Shown: piece after piece, positions 1 through 64,000 of the stretch | How the letters are laid out: every line of letters begins with the position of its first letter | How positions within the stretch are numbered: the first letter of the stretch is position 1 | Assembly: GCA_947044405.1 (NCBI GenBank) | Contig: CAMRHE010000077.1 | Span: forward strand, 868,001 to 932,000 | Length of the DNA: 64,000 bases | DNA from: Leptodactylus fallax | Taxonomy: Eukaryota; Chordata; Amphibia; Anura; Leptodactylidae | Reading direction: 5' to 3' | The notes under the pieces: generated by a model | Databases searched by the model: none | What the model was told of the DNA's origin: nothing | What the model saw: the letters and a program-made list of their open reading frames with translations, nothing else | Made by a program: the position numbers and the translations under genes

Positions 1-138
1 CCGCCACCAGGGCCTCCATTCTCCTTATGAAGAGAAGCTCCCTGAATAGATATTATGATAAATATTAGGTAATTACTATTTGAAGAAGTTCCCTGATATA
101 TGGAAAGTTTTCTAATGTTACTTACTGTCTTTGTCCAG

Positions 139-53035
<52,897 letters not shown>

Positions 53036-53662
53036 GAAGACACACACAAAGGCCTAGTTCGGCTTCTGAGGATTGTATCAAACACTGCAATGGGTGGTGG
53101 ATTCATGGACTAACCTTCTATAGAAGAGGTGAAGCATAATTCAGCAAAGGAGAGTAAACATAATTCAGTTGGCTGTTAGGTTTTGTAATGTCCCAATTGG
53201 GTGTTTTGGCCAATTTGCAGAGATGCTTCCTCAAAGGCAGACTTAAGACTTGATGTACCACCTCCATATCAAATGTGAAATGTCTGTCAGGCTCTAATTC
53301 TGGGATACTGTTGACTTGTTTGATAAATTGTGTTTATTTAACCAGTAAGATGTTAATAAGAAATATTGCAAATTCAATGTATTGTCAGTAATACAGACAT
53401 TTAGAGCCTAAGAGAAGAAAACTGCAACACTCACCGAAGTTCTTTTATTGATGCAGATTTATCATCAGCAGGGTTTGGATTTGGCGATCCAGTGGCTTTG
53501 GCGGTTACTAACATTTCCTCAAGGCCCTGACTGTGTGGCGATTTATCAATGCTTTCATACATAACCCCATGCCAATGATTTCCAAGCACTATCTACAAAT
53601 GAATTGTAAAATTCTCTGTATATTTTCAAACATTGTTCAGTGATAACAATACCAAAAACATT
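53036..53662 (+). other. Probable 3' untranslated region
   Basis: Follows the TAA stop. No AATAAA or ATTAAA is seen here. The first AATAAA downstream is at 54091-54096, inside the end of the next MITE. Confidence 0.5.
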
Positions 53663-54104
53663 GGGGCAGATTTACTATTGCGGTTATGGCTCAACCCTGG
53701 CATAAAAAGCACCATGATGTGGTGAATTTTGATGTATGAAGATTAATGTACATTTTTTTTTATTTGCTCTACAATTTACAGTGGCTTTATGTGAAAGGAG
53801 TGTAGCTTAAGTGTATCAAAATACACCAAATTACACCAAAATTTTGGCTTAAAATTTGGATTCAAAGTAAGCCAACTAATAGGTGGTATAAACTTAGACT
53901 AGACAGTCTAAAGATGCACCAGATTTATCATCCAACGAGTGTGGTTGAGAAGATGTTTGGCCTTCATATCCCAACACATTTAATAGTATTTATGCCAGAA
54001 AACTGGAATAAGTAACACAGGAAGTCTACTCCCTGTGTCTCTGATGCACACAGACCTCAGATTAAGACTGAAGTATAAAAAAACAGTCTTAATAAATATG
54101 CCCC
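53663..54104. mobile_element. MITE with GGGGCAGATTTA ends
   Basis: GGGGCAGATTTACTA at the left and TTAATAAATATGCCCC at the right. Similar ends occur at 49535-49552, 2440-2475 and 31792. Confidence 0.7.
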
Positions 54105-54835
54105 ATTTTTTGTCCATAACCCCACAATGCTAGAGATTCAACATGTTCAATACTTGCAAATCTCAGTACTTCAGTATTATCAGTTAGTTGTTCACATGTA
54201 TTAAATATCAAATTTGGACAACCCTCATCAGTCTAGATTTCATATCTTTCCCCTGGAACATCAGTTGGATTGTTTTACCAATATAAAAAAATAACATAAG
54301 CCACATATGTTGCCCTACAAGTAATAAATTGTTTGATATCAATACGTGACTCCCATTTGTAGAAATAGTGTTTTCTAATTGGATTTACTGTATAATAAGG
54401 ACAATGTCCATATTTATGGATCCCAGTTGGGGTAAACTTACACAACTAGGTGTCAGACTCTTCTGCAAACCTACACTTTATCATATGGTTCTTAAAGTAT
54501 CTCCTGGAGAAATGTTGCATTATAAATTACAGACTAAGAATCTGAAGCAGCTATCTCTAAAAGTCCCTCTTTGGGAAACACATGTGGAAAGGAAGAAGAG
54601 AAAATAAGTACCTAATACCTGATGATACATGGCTGTGCAGGATGCAAGTAGGCCCCACTGCAGTATATGATAGAAAAAGCACAGGTGCAAAATGCTAATG
54701 AAACATCCACTCACACAGGGGGGCATCTTTCATGATGTGACCTGAGGCGATGGGCTCATGGAATAAACTGGGGAATCGGCATTTCTTTTTTCTAATTGGC
54801 CACTACTTACTTTACTATTGCAATAAGTAGTGACC

Positions 54836-55034
54836 GATACTCTTTACTCACCTGTCCACGCTCCTGTGCAGGCAGGCTCCGCTCCTGCCTCTAGGCGGCA
54901 CTGCACTTTCCTCATGACGCTGAAGGGTGTCAGGACGCCACGTCCAGCTTCCTGGTGTTCTTTCACGTCAGCTACATTGCACCCTGTAGGTGGCAGTGGA
55001 ACCAGCCTGCATAGGAACGTGGACTGGTGAGTAA
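54836..55034. mobile_element. Module with TACTCACC/GGTGAGTA arms
   Basis: TTTACTCACCTGTCCACG at the left, GTGGACTGGTGAGTAAA at the right, with GC-rich interior including GTCAGGACGCCACGTCC. Related to the CRE-like module family. Confidence 0.6.
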
Positions 55035-55079
55035 AAAGTGATAGTACAATAGTACATTAACTAGCAATTGATTAAAAAA

Positions 55080-55574
55080 AAGAATGCCATGGAATTCCAA
55101 CGTACCAGTGAGTATCAAACGCTTCTCGGGCTTGTGCCTCCCCCGTAGACCTACAGTGGGATGCTCTGGCTTTTATAGCAAACTGATGGGTTACCTGTTT
55201 AGGACTATTCTTGACCCTTTGGCTTTGCTCCTTGTGGAGTTTTACTGCTCTTTCTGATGAAGAATTTTCGATTGCTTGCACCCCTGGGGTCCTCCCCTTG
55301 ACCCGGTTTATTGTATAGACCCCATCTCCCCCCCCCCCCCCCGTTTTTTTTTTTTCTTTCTCCTCTTTTCCTTCTCTCTTCCCTCTCATTCTGTGTTTGT
55401 TTTTGTTGTCTCGCCGCTCCTTCCCTTCCTCTTATTGTCCATTGGCCTCTACTCAGGGATCGCCCCGTTCTCTACAGTATAAATGTTGCTGGTGCCGTTG
55501 CAGCTATCTGTTTTCACTGTATTTTATGTCTTTTTGAAAATCAATAAACTTTGAATTGAAAAAAAAAAAAAAAA
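55080..55574 (+). mobile_element. 5'-truncated L1-like LINE 3' end with polyA tail
   Basis: Ends AATAAACTTTGAATTG followed by a 15-A run. AATGCCA occurs on both sides (about 55082 and 55573), a plausible target duplication. The pyrimidine-rich middle (55322-55400) gives a poly-C/poly-T tract. No coding part remains. Confidence 0.65.
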
Positions 55575-55599
55575 TGCCACCCCCAAGTTATATTCTTGG

Positions 55600-56220
55600 C
55601 GAGGCGTAAAAAAAAGGGTCATATACTGTTGGGGGGGGGGGGGCAAAAAATTAAGGTCATATACTGTAGGGGGGCAAAAAAAGGGTGCCATATACTGTTG
55701 GGGGGGGAAGGAGGTCAGATATTGAGGGGAGGGGTGCAAGAAAGGGGTGCCATATAGTGTGGGGGGGTGGATAAAAAAACTTGGTCATATACTGTGAGGG
55801 GGCAAAAAAGTGGTGCCATATACTGTGGGGGTCAAGCAAAGGGGGTCAGGAATTGTGATGGGGGACAAAAGGGGGTCATATAGTGTGAGGGGGCAAAAAA
55901 GGAGTGCCATATACTTTGGGGGGCAAAAAAGGGGGTCATATATTGTGAGAGTGAATGGGGTTATATACTGGGAAAGGGAAAAAAGGGTGCCAAATACTGT
56001 AGGGAATAAAAAAAGGGGGGTCATATGTAGTGTAGGCACCAAGAAAGGGGGTCATGTATTGTGAGGGGGGACAAAAAAGAGTTCATGAACTGTGGGGAAC
56101 ATATACATATACTTTTGGGGAGCAAAAAAGGGGGTCATATAATATGGGGAGGGAAAATGGAGTTATATACTGGGAAGGGGCCAAAAAAATTGGGTCATAA
56201 GCTGTGTGGGGGCCAAGGGG
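55600..56220. repeat. Minisatellite array, GGGGCAAAAAAG units
   Basis: Degenerate ~30-40 bp units: GGGGGCAAAAAAGGGG followed by TCATATACTGTG. Purine-rich on the plus strand. Confidence 0.85.
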
Positions 56221-56284
56221 GACATGTACCTGCAGCCAGAAGAAGGAGGACGCTACTTACCTCCTCTTTGTGGAACTGCAGGTA

Positions 56285-56815
56285 AGTAGCATATAATACT
56301 GTGTGGGGGATCACTGTGGAGCATATAATACTGTGTGGGGGATCACTGTGGAGCATATAATACTGTGTTGGAGCCCACTGTGGAACATAAACTACTGTGT
56401 GGGGGCCCAAAGTGGAGCATATAATACTGTGTGGGGGCCCACTGTGGAGCATATAATACTGAGTGGGGGCCACTGTGGAGCATATAATACTGTGTGGGGG
56501 CCCACTATGGAGCGTATAATACTGTGGGGGGACCACTGTGGAGCATATAATACTGTGCGGGGGCCACTGTGAAGCACATAATACTGTGTAGGGGCTACTG
56601 TGGAGCATATAATGCTGTGTGGGGGTCACTGTGGAGCATATAATATTGTGTGTGGGCCACTGAGGAGTATATAATACTGTGTGGGGGCCCACTGTGGAGC
56701 ATAAGCTACTGTGTGGGGGCCCACTGTGGAGCATAAACTACTGTGTGGGGGTCCAAAGTGGAGCATATAATACTGTGTGGGGGCCCACTGTGGAGCGTAT
56801 AATACTGCGTATCTG
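56285..56815. repeat. Minisatellite array, ~32-bp units
   Basis: CACTGTGGAGCATATAATAC followed by TGTGTGGGGG; 16-17 units. Same core as the 31-bp array at 12965-13905 with one inserted TA. Confidence 0.92.
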
Positions 56816-57129
56816 TTTTATTGCAGACATGTGATATTATTACAGACTGTAATAACATTGCGCGGTCACTATAAAACAGATCCTGTGCGATATAAATAGT
56901 GAACATTAGTTGTTCAAAAGTATACCAAATGCAAAACTATTACCTTTCAGTACAAAGTTGTTTGTATTATTGAAAGCTCTGTAAAGCCCCATTTACACGA
57001 CTATTTTGCTGGTCTGTAACTGTCCGCAATGTGGACCGCACAGTATTAAAGTAAATTGCCATGTTGGCACTTTGCTATAATTTATTGGGTTTTGGGTTGC
57101 AGCTTGGGCACTGGTCTCAAAAGGTTTGC

Positions 57130-57645
57130 CATCACTGTTGTAGGGGGGCAAAAAGGGGGTCAATGCTGTGTGGGCACCAAGAAAGGGGGTCATGTATTGT
57201 GAGGGGGTACAAAAAGGGGTCAAACTGTGGGGGACAATACTGTGGGGGGACAAAAAGGGGTGCCATATACTTTGGGGGGCAAAAAGGGGGTCAATAATAT
57301 GGGGAGGGAGAATGGAGTTATATATTGGGAAGGGGTCAAAAAAGTATACTGTGGGCTGTGGGGGGGCAAAAAATGGGGTCATATGCTGTGTGGGGGCCAA
57401 GAAAAGGGGGACATGATTGTGAGGGGGATACAAAATAGGCATATACTTTGGGGGAGCAATAAAATGGAGCCAATACTGGGAAGGGGCCAAAAGAGGGGTC
57501 ATATACTGTGTGGGGGCAAAAAGTGTTGCCAATTACTGTGGGTGAGCAAAAAAGGGGTGCCATATACTGTGGGGGACAAAAAGTGGGCCTTATACTGTGG
57601 GGGACAAAAGTGGTGCCTTATACTTTGGGGGGGCAAACATGATCC
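57130..57645. repeat. Minisatellite array, GGGGCAAAAAGG units (second block)
   Basis: Same unit as 55600-56220, resuming after ~320 bp of other sequence. Confidence 0.85.
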
Positions 57646-57719
57646 AAGATTATCTTCATAGCCCTGCAGTTGTCGCCACAGTTTAATGTCCCTCTCCTCC
57701 ACCAAAAAGAAAAGAAAAA

Positions 57720-57990
57720 CACTAATACTCACCTCTCCTCTCTCCCTTGCTGTCTCAGGTCCAGAGTCTTCAGGGATCTGCAGGCGCAATGTAAGTGACG
57801 TCATCACATTGTGCCTGCAGCTCCCAGGGAAGACTAGTGAAGCGGGGAGTGGAGGACTCCCTGCTTCATTATTGTATGCAACTAGGGCAGTGCGGGACAG
57901 CATATGCAGAACTGTTCCGCTGTCCCAATGGGGCCCCCGCTACCATAGGGCCCGGTGCAATTGCAACATTGGCCCTATGGTTAAAGTGGC
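57720..57990. mobile_element. CRE-like GC-rich module
   Basis: ATACTCACCTCTCC, then GTAAGTGACGTCATCACATT (perfect TGACGTCA) and GGGCCCGGTGCAATTGCAAC. It follows a minisatellite array, as the module at 12640 does in the opposite order. Confidence 0.55.
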
Positions 57991-58554
57991 CCTGACCTTG
58001 ACCTCTCTAACCGACACCAGCACGTCCTTCTCCCTAAACCCCCCAACTTTCTTAGCACTGGAACTAATCAACTCCCCCCCCACTCACAGTGCCGCAAAAA
58101 AGACCAAAAGGAAAGACGCCCAGAACAGCAACGTCTTGTACCCCTCTCAACATATTAACTGTAAACTTTAAAAAGCCTATTTAACAGACTCAAAGAGATG
58201 GGACTCCGTGTGTCACCTTCGCTCCTCTCCTTCTTGCAACCCTTAGCCACTTGTTGTACAATGAAATGCTTAGTTACATTCCTCACTCCAAATAACCTGA
58301 ACATAAAAGCAATACCGGCTAAGTGCTTTAAGGCTAAGGCCCCACTCTGCGGAAACACAGCACTTTTTGTTGCAGATTTTGCTGCGTTTTTTAGCCAAAG
58401 TCAGGAGTGGATATAACAGAACGTAAATGTCTTTATATTTTCCATTCCTTTTCAAGCCATTCCTGACTTTGGCTTTTGCTGCAAAATCTGCCACCACATT
58501 GCAGGAATCCTTTTTATCCAATGTATGACCCAGTAAAACATCAAACTCTACAGG

Positions 58555-59010
58555 CACCTGTGGAGGATGACTCAGTTTATGTATCCTCCATTTTGTATTC
58601 CATGGCCATGTGGGACCATGCCTGTAGCCATTTTATATTCATACATTTGTTTAGAAGAGCTCATCCCCCACCAGATGCCTTAATGGGGTGAGGCTCCTGT
58701 CTATTTGTTGTCCAACTGCCAAAAACTATTTTTACAGCTTTGTCATCAATCATGTTATGATAGTTGTACTAGTTCAACCTGTCCTGTCTACACACTGTAT
58801 TTGAGACTAGTTCAACCTGTCCTGTCTACACACTGTATTTGAGACTAGTTCAACCTGTCCTGTCTACACACTGTATTTGAGACTAGTTCAACCTGTCTTG
58901 TCTATACACTGTATTTAAGACCACCTTTTTCCTCCATTAAAGCAGAACCCACTATATACACAATAACTGAGTAAGTGTGTGTGTCTCTCTGAGTTAGCTC
59001 ATACATCAAC
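58555..59010 (+). mobile_element. LTR-like segment with four 38-bp repeats
   Basis: TGTGGAGGATGACTCAG near 58560, four direct 38-bp units (58768-58919) and a TATA-like TATTTAAG at about 58911. An ATTAAA at about 58938 follows. The order fits a retroviral-type LTR (enhancer repeats, promoter, polyA signal). No flanking viral genes are seen and both ends are uncertain. Confidence 0.35.
58768..58919 (+). repeat. 38-bp direct repeat, exactly 4 units
   Basis: ACTAGTTCAACCTGTCCTGT followed by CTACACACTGTATTTGAG. The first three units are essentially identical; the last has C-to-T and G-to-A changes. Confidence 0.95.
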
Positions 59011-59182
59011 TCTATGAATTTGGACTTCAATACGGTGATACTTAGTGCTGATTGCGCTCACACACCTTACCGCTGGAGCAGGGCAGCCATACAGACCATA
59101 CTTTTTTGTGGCAATGCCATGTCACTTACGATACGGAGTTAACGCACCAACGAAATCAGCCACTCCCAACCAGGTTCCACAA

Positions 59183-59533
59183 TCACTCCGGGAAACTGTC
59201 CCCCTCCTTGTCCCCCATGGGGTGGAACCCCTGAAAAGTCTGAAACTGGGAACGAGACAAGGAATTTGCTATTAGGTTTTGGAACCCAGGTACATGCCTC
59301 ACCCTAAACCAAATATTAGTTTCTAAGCAACGCAAAACCAAATGACACAACAACGCTAAAACCGGACCAGAGGTGGAACACTGCATATTAATAATCTGGA
59401 CTACTGCCAAGTTATCAGTCCAAAAACATATCCGCCTATTAGCTATATACCGAGCCCAGAGTTCTAAGGCTGCGACAATGGCGAAAAGCTCTAAAAGCGC
59501 CAGATTTTTTTTGTCAAAAACGTTTCTGCCCAC
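59183..59533 (-). mobile_element. DIRS-like retroelement fragment (RNase H region)
   Basis: The minus-strand frame encodes LALLELFAIVAALELWARY, ANRRICFWTDNLAVVQIIN, VLALLCHLVLRCLETNIWF and VRHVPGFQNLIANSLSR. This matches the RNase H region of DIRS-type tyrosine-recombinase retroelements (ELxAIVxAxxLW, DNxxVVxxIN, LRxLVLRCLxxNIWFRxxHVPG). No reverse transcriptase or recombinase is found around it. Confidence 0.75.
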
Positions 59534-60160
59534 GACCGAGAATCACCGCAAAACCGTTGCCGCCTGCCGCATCTGTAAAAATGGCTCAAATCAAATGCCA
59601 AGTCCTCCTCCGACTGGCAAACCACTCTCCTGTTATTGAAAGAAAAGTTTCCCATATTTGGAGATCATCCCTATTCTGCAACCAATGTGCGTGTGAGAAG
59701 TCTCTGATGAGTGTGAGCTGCAATACAGTTGTCCATATTAGGACATCCCCAGATATCAGAGTCTAACATCAGATTAATGGTAGTTTACAACTCTGACATT
59801 TCACTACTGACACCTGGCTCCTGAATTCTGATACTCATCTCTGACTGAGGCTGGGTTCAAATCTGTGCTCGGTGAGAAGCTCATAAGAGGTCTGATACAA
59901 GAGGATACATGAGGTCTAATACCTGACTTCTGACACAGTTTGAGATGAGAGTCAGAAATCACATAAAAGCTAGTCAGCACATACAATGGTGGAGATTTAT
60001 CAAGTAAAATGCTCCATAATTCTGGTATAATTTTCACTAAATAAACTCTCTAAAGCTAGGACTTTTCTTTCTGCATTTTCTGGGCGGAAACCCGGCGGAC
60101 TCCATTATGGTCTATGGGATCCACAGGTTTCCGCAGGTAACCACTTTGTAAGGAAACCAT

Positions 60161-60381
60161 AGTATGTAGAGTATAGTGATGTTTCGGTCCTGACAGACCT
60201 TCATCAGACTCTTGAGATATTGGGGTGAAAGGAGTATAGTCCAAGCTTGTTCCTGCGCAGGCATAAGAGAAAAGTGGATCCCGCTAAGTAGAGCAGCTTG
60301 GACTATACTCCTTTCATCCCAATATCTCAAGAGTCTGATGAAGGTCTGTCAGGACCGAAACATCATTATACTCTACATACT
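60161..60381. mobile_element. Long hairpin element, ~86-bp arms
   Basis: Arms 60161-60247 and 60295-60381 are near-perfect inverses with a ~47-bp loop. They contain GATGTTTCGGTCCTGACAG and its inverse, i.e. the TGATGAAGGTC...GACCGAAAC signature. Confidence 0.85.
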
Positions 60382-60524
60382 GTATACTCAAGTGAATAAA
60401 TCACATTATTTTACATCTACCAACGTGTCTACGGAGTCAATTACCAATACTTTCTAAGAGTTGGGACCCTACTCTGTACCAAGTGGTTGTGCTATCCACA
60501 CCCGTATTCAAATTATCTTCATAA

Positions 60525-60715
60525 GGCTGCAGTCATACTAGCGTTTGGGGACCATTCAGGGACTCTGTCCCCCATTCCGCTTAAAATATATGGAGAGAAA
60601 AGTCCTGCAAGCAGGACTTTTCTCTCCGCCAATTTCAGTCAGAAACCTGGCAGAATCCATTATAGTCTTTTTAGCGGATAGGGTACCCAAGCGGAAACCT
60701 GAATGATATTCTGAA
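60525..60715. mobile_element. Palindromic MITE (GTTCACAC relatives)
   Basis: AGTCATACTAGCGTTTGGGG at the left; a perfect GAGAGAAAAGTCCTGC / GCAGGACTTTTCTCTC hairpin at 60593-60628. Confidence 0.65.
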
Positions 60716-61516
60716 CCTAGTATAACTTTGTGTGACTAGTTGTAAGACTCCGCTGCAGAAACTGCAGAAAATCGTCAGAGAAATGTTCTGTATGAAGGAC
60801 TATTCTCTGCGCTGGTTACATTATAAAAATGGCGGACATCCGGGTAACTGCTGTTTTAGCAGTCCGGCGCTCCGTCATTTGGGTCCACCAGACGTTAACC
60901 TGGCCTACTCTGTAGTTTAACATTACACCAGTGATTAGTTGAACTAAAAGTTCTTGGGGCTTTTTGGGTGTATTTTTGGAGCACAGTATTGAAGGTCAAG
61001 CTCCTTTACTGTAAGTCCACATGTCTGCGGGCATGTAAAGCTCCATGTCCTCCTGATTAGGACATGGAAAAACCTGACAAGCTGTGACAACTAAAAAACA
61101 AAAAGAAAAAACCGTAACAAACAAAAAGGGAGACCTCAGGCCACCAAGTTTTTTTTTCTGCAAGGGAAGGGTGGAAGGGGGTTCCTCTTATCAGGTTAAC
61201 TGATAGAAGGTGAGCTCCCAACACGTGACCTTGACTTTTATACTCCAAGCTCCGCCTTCCTCCTATGTCATCCGTAATGAGGCGGAGCTTACCACACTTA
61301 GCTCCACTTTCAAAAAATAACAACCAAATTAAACGACCCTGCAGTCCTAGCCCTTTTCTGTAGATGCTTCAAGGGCAACTTTGAACCTAGCGTCAGCCAG
61401 CAGCTCTTATACAATGTATCTTCTACTCCTGAGTGTGAGCAATGAGGTCAGTAATCCTAGCCAGCAGATACAATTACTAGAAGACACACTGTACATGCTT
61501 GATAGCTGACTTCTGA

Positions 61517-61705
61517 CGCTAGGTTCACACCTGCGTTGGAGTTTCCGTTCTTAGGGTCTGCTTGGGGACCCGAAAAATGGAAACCCAATCCGCTTAAAAA
61601 GCGGTTACCCGCCTGAAAACTCCTGCTTGCACGACTTTTCTCTCCACATTTTCTAAGCAGAATGGGGGATGGAACCCCCAAACATTTACTGAGCGCAGAT
61701 GTGAA
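61517..61705. mobile_element. Palindromic MITE (GGTTCACACCTGC type)
   Basis: GCTAGGTTCACACCTGCG at the left and CGCAGATGTGAACCCAGC at the right. Same interior as 47890-48115. Confidence 0.75.
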
Positions 61706-61868
61706 CCCAGCCTGACTCAGAGATGAGTGTCAAAAGTCAGGTGTCAGAGTCAGATGTCAGGTATTAGAGTCAGGTGTCAGAATCAGAGGTCATCAATTTT
61801 CTGCTACTCAATGAATTCCCAATAAACTGTGATTTAACATTTATAGTACATCAATTTTTTTTAGTTTG

Positions 61869-62040
61869 CAGGGGTGTAGCTATAAGGGATGCAGCAACCT
61901 CTACTTTGTCCTTGACCCTGGAGGGGACCCAAAGGTCGCCTCTGCCCATAAAATATTCTACTATTCTAAATGACACAAGGTAGGTAGTGGCCCCATTACA
62001 GATTTTGTCTTGGGGCCCGGAGCTTTTAGTTACACCCCTG
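61869..62040. mobile_element. Short hAT MITE, copy 1
   Basis: CAGGGGTGTAGCTA at the left, TAGTTACACCCCTG at the right. Flanks TTAGTTTG and GTAGTGTG match at 6 of 8 bases. Interior shared with 63232-63405 (AAATGACACAAGGTAG, TTGTCTTGGGGCCC). Confidence 0.8.
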
Positions 62041-62195
62041 GTAGTGTGATAAGTGTAGGTGAAGTTCTAGCCATTTGTTGCATGTTGGCTGGTTACATTT
62101 TTATGTTGTCCTAAAAAATATAGTTGTCAGCAGCATATATCTCTGTGTACACAGGTGAGGTGTTGTCGACAACATGCACACTGTATGGAGATTTA

Positions 62196-62490
62196 GGCTT
62201 CATGCTCACAACTGTGCAGTCTGCGGGTCAGTGAAAACTGCACGGATGACACATGGATTGGTATCCATGTGTCATGTATCTGTGTGTCATCCATGGATTT
62301 ACTGATCCATACATTCAAATGAATTGACAGAGCCGCAAGTACGGACAGGTATAGGACCCGCTCCATAATTTGCAGCTCTTCAACTTGGCCCAGACACGCA
62401 GCCGCAAAAACTACATCTGTGTGTATGGGGTTATTGAAATGCATGGGTCCGTACTTTTATCCACAATTGCTGTCGTGTGCATGAGGCCTA
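62196..62490. mobile_element. Palindromic MITE (CATGCTCACA type)
   Basis: AGGCTTCATGCTCACAACTG faces GTCGTGTGCATGAGGCCTAA. Inner arms GGATGACACATGGAT / ATCTGTGTGTCATCC. Confidence 0.7.
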
Positions 62491-63231
62491 ACAATGGAAT
62501 TAACAATCGCTCCTCCCCATCAGAAGTTACATCTGGCTGTGTTGTTATGGGAAAATTGTACAAATCCAAATCACCATTCACTAAAAGGTATATTACATTT
62601 TACATCTGGTAGTTCTACATTCAGGATCATAGATCTTATTGCTCTTTCGGTTCAATATGTACTTACTGAAAATGGTTATCTGACACAGATATTTCTAATG
62701 TGGACAAACACTGCAGTCCTATACCAATTTTCTTTTCAATTTTTTTTTAATTGAAATTTTAATAAAAGAATAGGTAACAACAAATCTATACCATTGCACG
62801 TGTTATACTTACAGTGCACTGTACAGTCTATAGATGGCGCTGTTATTTCAGCAAAATAAAAACAAAGAAAGCGCCTAATGACATGTAAAACCTAGCGCGA
62901 AGCACGCGTTTCTCCTACAGTAATCTGCAAACAAAGGAAGCAAAATTTTATAATTGCTAGAAATGTAGGAATAAAACTTTGTAATAGAACTTTGTAAGGT
63001 ATTTAATTTAATAAAGTTATTTTATATTTACATGATAATAATAATACTAATCAATGTTTACATAATACAGAATAAAATATTTTATTATAACTTTATTAAA
63101 CCCTATTATTAGTTACAGTGTCCACTATAAAATGTATGTTTTAAAGTCTGGGCAGAGACAGAGGTAGAACAAGGTGAACTGAGGCTAGAAGAGATGACAA
63201 AGGTATCCATTTTGTCACTTTGCTTCAGTAG

Positions 63232-63405
63232 AAGGGGCGTAGCTATAGGGGGTGCAGTGGTAGCAGTTGCTGCTGGGCCCTCGCTACTGAAGGGGCCCCA
63301 AGGGTCCCTCTGCCACATAAAATATACCATTACTCTAAATGGCACAAGGTAGGGGCCCATTATAGGTTTTGCTTTGGGGCCCAGGAGTTTCATGTTGCGC
63401 CTCTG
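63232..63405. mobile_element. Short hAT MITE, copy 2, with perfect 8-bp target duplication
   Basis: AAGGGGCGTAGCTA (first base changed from C) to TTGCGCCTCTG, with TTCAGTAG at both 63224-63231 and 63406-63413. Confidence 0.88.
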
Positions 63406-63729
63406 TTCAGTAGTACTGTAGTTCACAAACCAATAAGTTTGTCAAAAGGAACAAGCCTTAGGTTGCACAGTTACTGGCTAGGAGGCAGAAATATTCATCT
63501 ACTGTTCTCTATGCAACAGGAGGTCAGTCGAAATAAGGATAAGTTCACACAGAGAAATTTGGAGCCGATTTTGAGCTCCTGAATTAAATTAGCTCCTGAA
63601 ATCTGAATTAGTCACAAATTCCACCTGAAATCTGCTTCCCATAGCTTGCGCTGCTCGATCTTGCCATGGTACCCATGGTTGAATCACCTCAGAAGCCGCA
63701 ATTCAAGACCTTATGCTTGGTTAGCCCAG

Positions 63730-64000
63730 TGGTGAACCTAGCCTCTTTTCTGCCTGAGGCGGACTATAGAAAGACGCCCCCCCAAAAAAAAAAAAAAAAA
63801 TTGAGTTTATATGCCTCTAGCTTCACACGCTGTTATCGTCGCACAATATACACAATACACAAAGTTATAAAAAAGTTTTTAAGAATTCTTCTTCCTGTAT
63901 TACTTCAGTATCAGATCAACAACACGGCATTAACAGTGACAATAACTTCACACATCTTCTGCTTGGTGGATGGACGAGCCCACGTGGCCCCCATTCTCTA
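63730..64000 (-). mobile_element. Inverted copy of the right end of the 12102-15389 element (runs off window)
   Basis: Starts CAGTGGTGAACCTAGCCTC. Reverse complement of about 15110-15389, including GCCTGAGGCGGACTAT, the C-tract with poly-A, AATTCTTCTTC and GGATGGACGAGCCCACGTGG. Confidence 0.9.

Noticed and set aside
56195..57661. Long repeat-containing frames on both strands (up to 179 residues)
   Set aside because: By-products of the 32-bp and GGGGCAAAAAAG tandem arrays.
57686..58171. 161-residue plus-strand frame
   Set aside because: It overlaps the GC-rich repeat module, has no recognisable domain, and shares frame space with other ORFs.

Overview
The window is vertebrate genomic DNA, most likely from a frog. 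Long TE-filled introns with GT-AG splice sites separate small exons. The repeat mix (Rex1-, CR1- and L2-type LINEs, an L1-like tail, Tc1/mariner, hAT and TTAA-flanked MITEs, a DIRS-like RNase H fragment) is typical of anurans. There is no bacterial gene organisation, operon, tRNA or rRNA that I can see.

One host gene is present, on the + strand from 139 to 53035. It is a molybdo-flavoenzyme gene of the aldehyde oxidase/xanthine dehydrogenase family, entered partway through. I can trace 26 consecutive coding exons with matching phases. They give 1,112 codons from the start of the FAD domain to the stop codon, with no frameshift and no internal stop. The exons for the N-terminal 2Fe-2S domains must lie off the left edge. 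The protein is close to family length and clearly homologous throughout, yet most molybdenum-cofactor motifs are changed or deleted: the QEHFYLE segment, GGAFGGK, the Arg of AFRGFG, the HGGxEMGQG loop and the HTRGP segment. The active-site Glu and two Gln positions survive. This looks like a long-maintained pseudoenzyme (or a very young pseudogene) and is the main discovery candidate.

Layout: 139-9074, exons for the first part of the FAD domain, with an LTR-like region and a hAT element in the introns. 9075-17785, a large intron holding a ~3.3 kb composite hAT-like element and a 31-bp minisatellite. 17786-23126, the end of the FAD domain and the linker, with an L2 fragment and inverted MITE copies around one exon. 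25723-30415, the first molybdenum-domain exons, with a CR1 LINE abutting an exon. 30416-37133, an intron with a composite MITE and a nearly complete Rex1 LINE. 37134-53035, the rest of the molybdenum domain, with Tc1, MITE and L2 insertions between exons. 53036-64000, intergenic sequence: several minisatellite arrays, an L1-like 3' end, an LTR-like stretch with four 38-bp repeats, a DIRS-like fragment, a long hairpin element, two hAT MITEs, and an inverted copy of the end of the composite element from 12-15 kb.

Two dispersed systems connect the noncoding parts. One is a ~31-bp minisatellite motif found in at least four arrays and both orientations. The other is a family of GC-rich modules bounded by GGTGAGTA/TACTCACC that repeatedly carry a TGACGTCA (CRE-like) site. 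All alignments are by eye and from memory of the families; no search was run.
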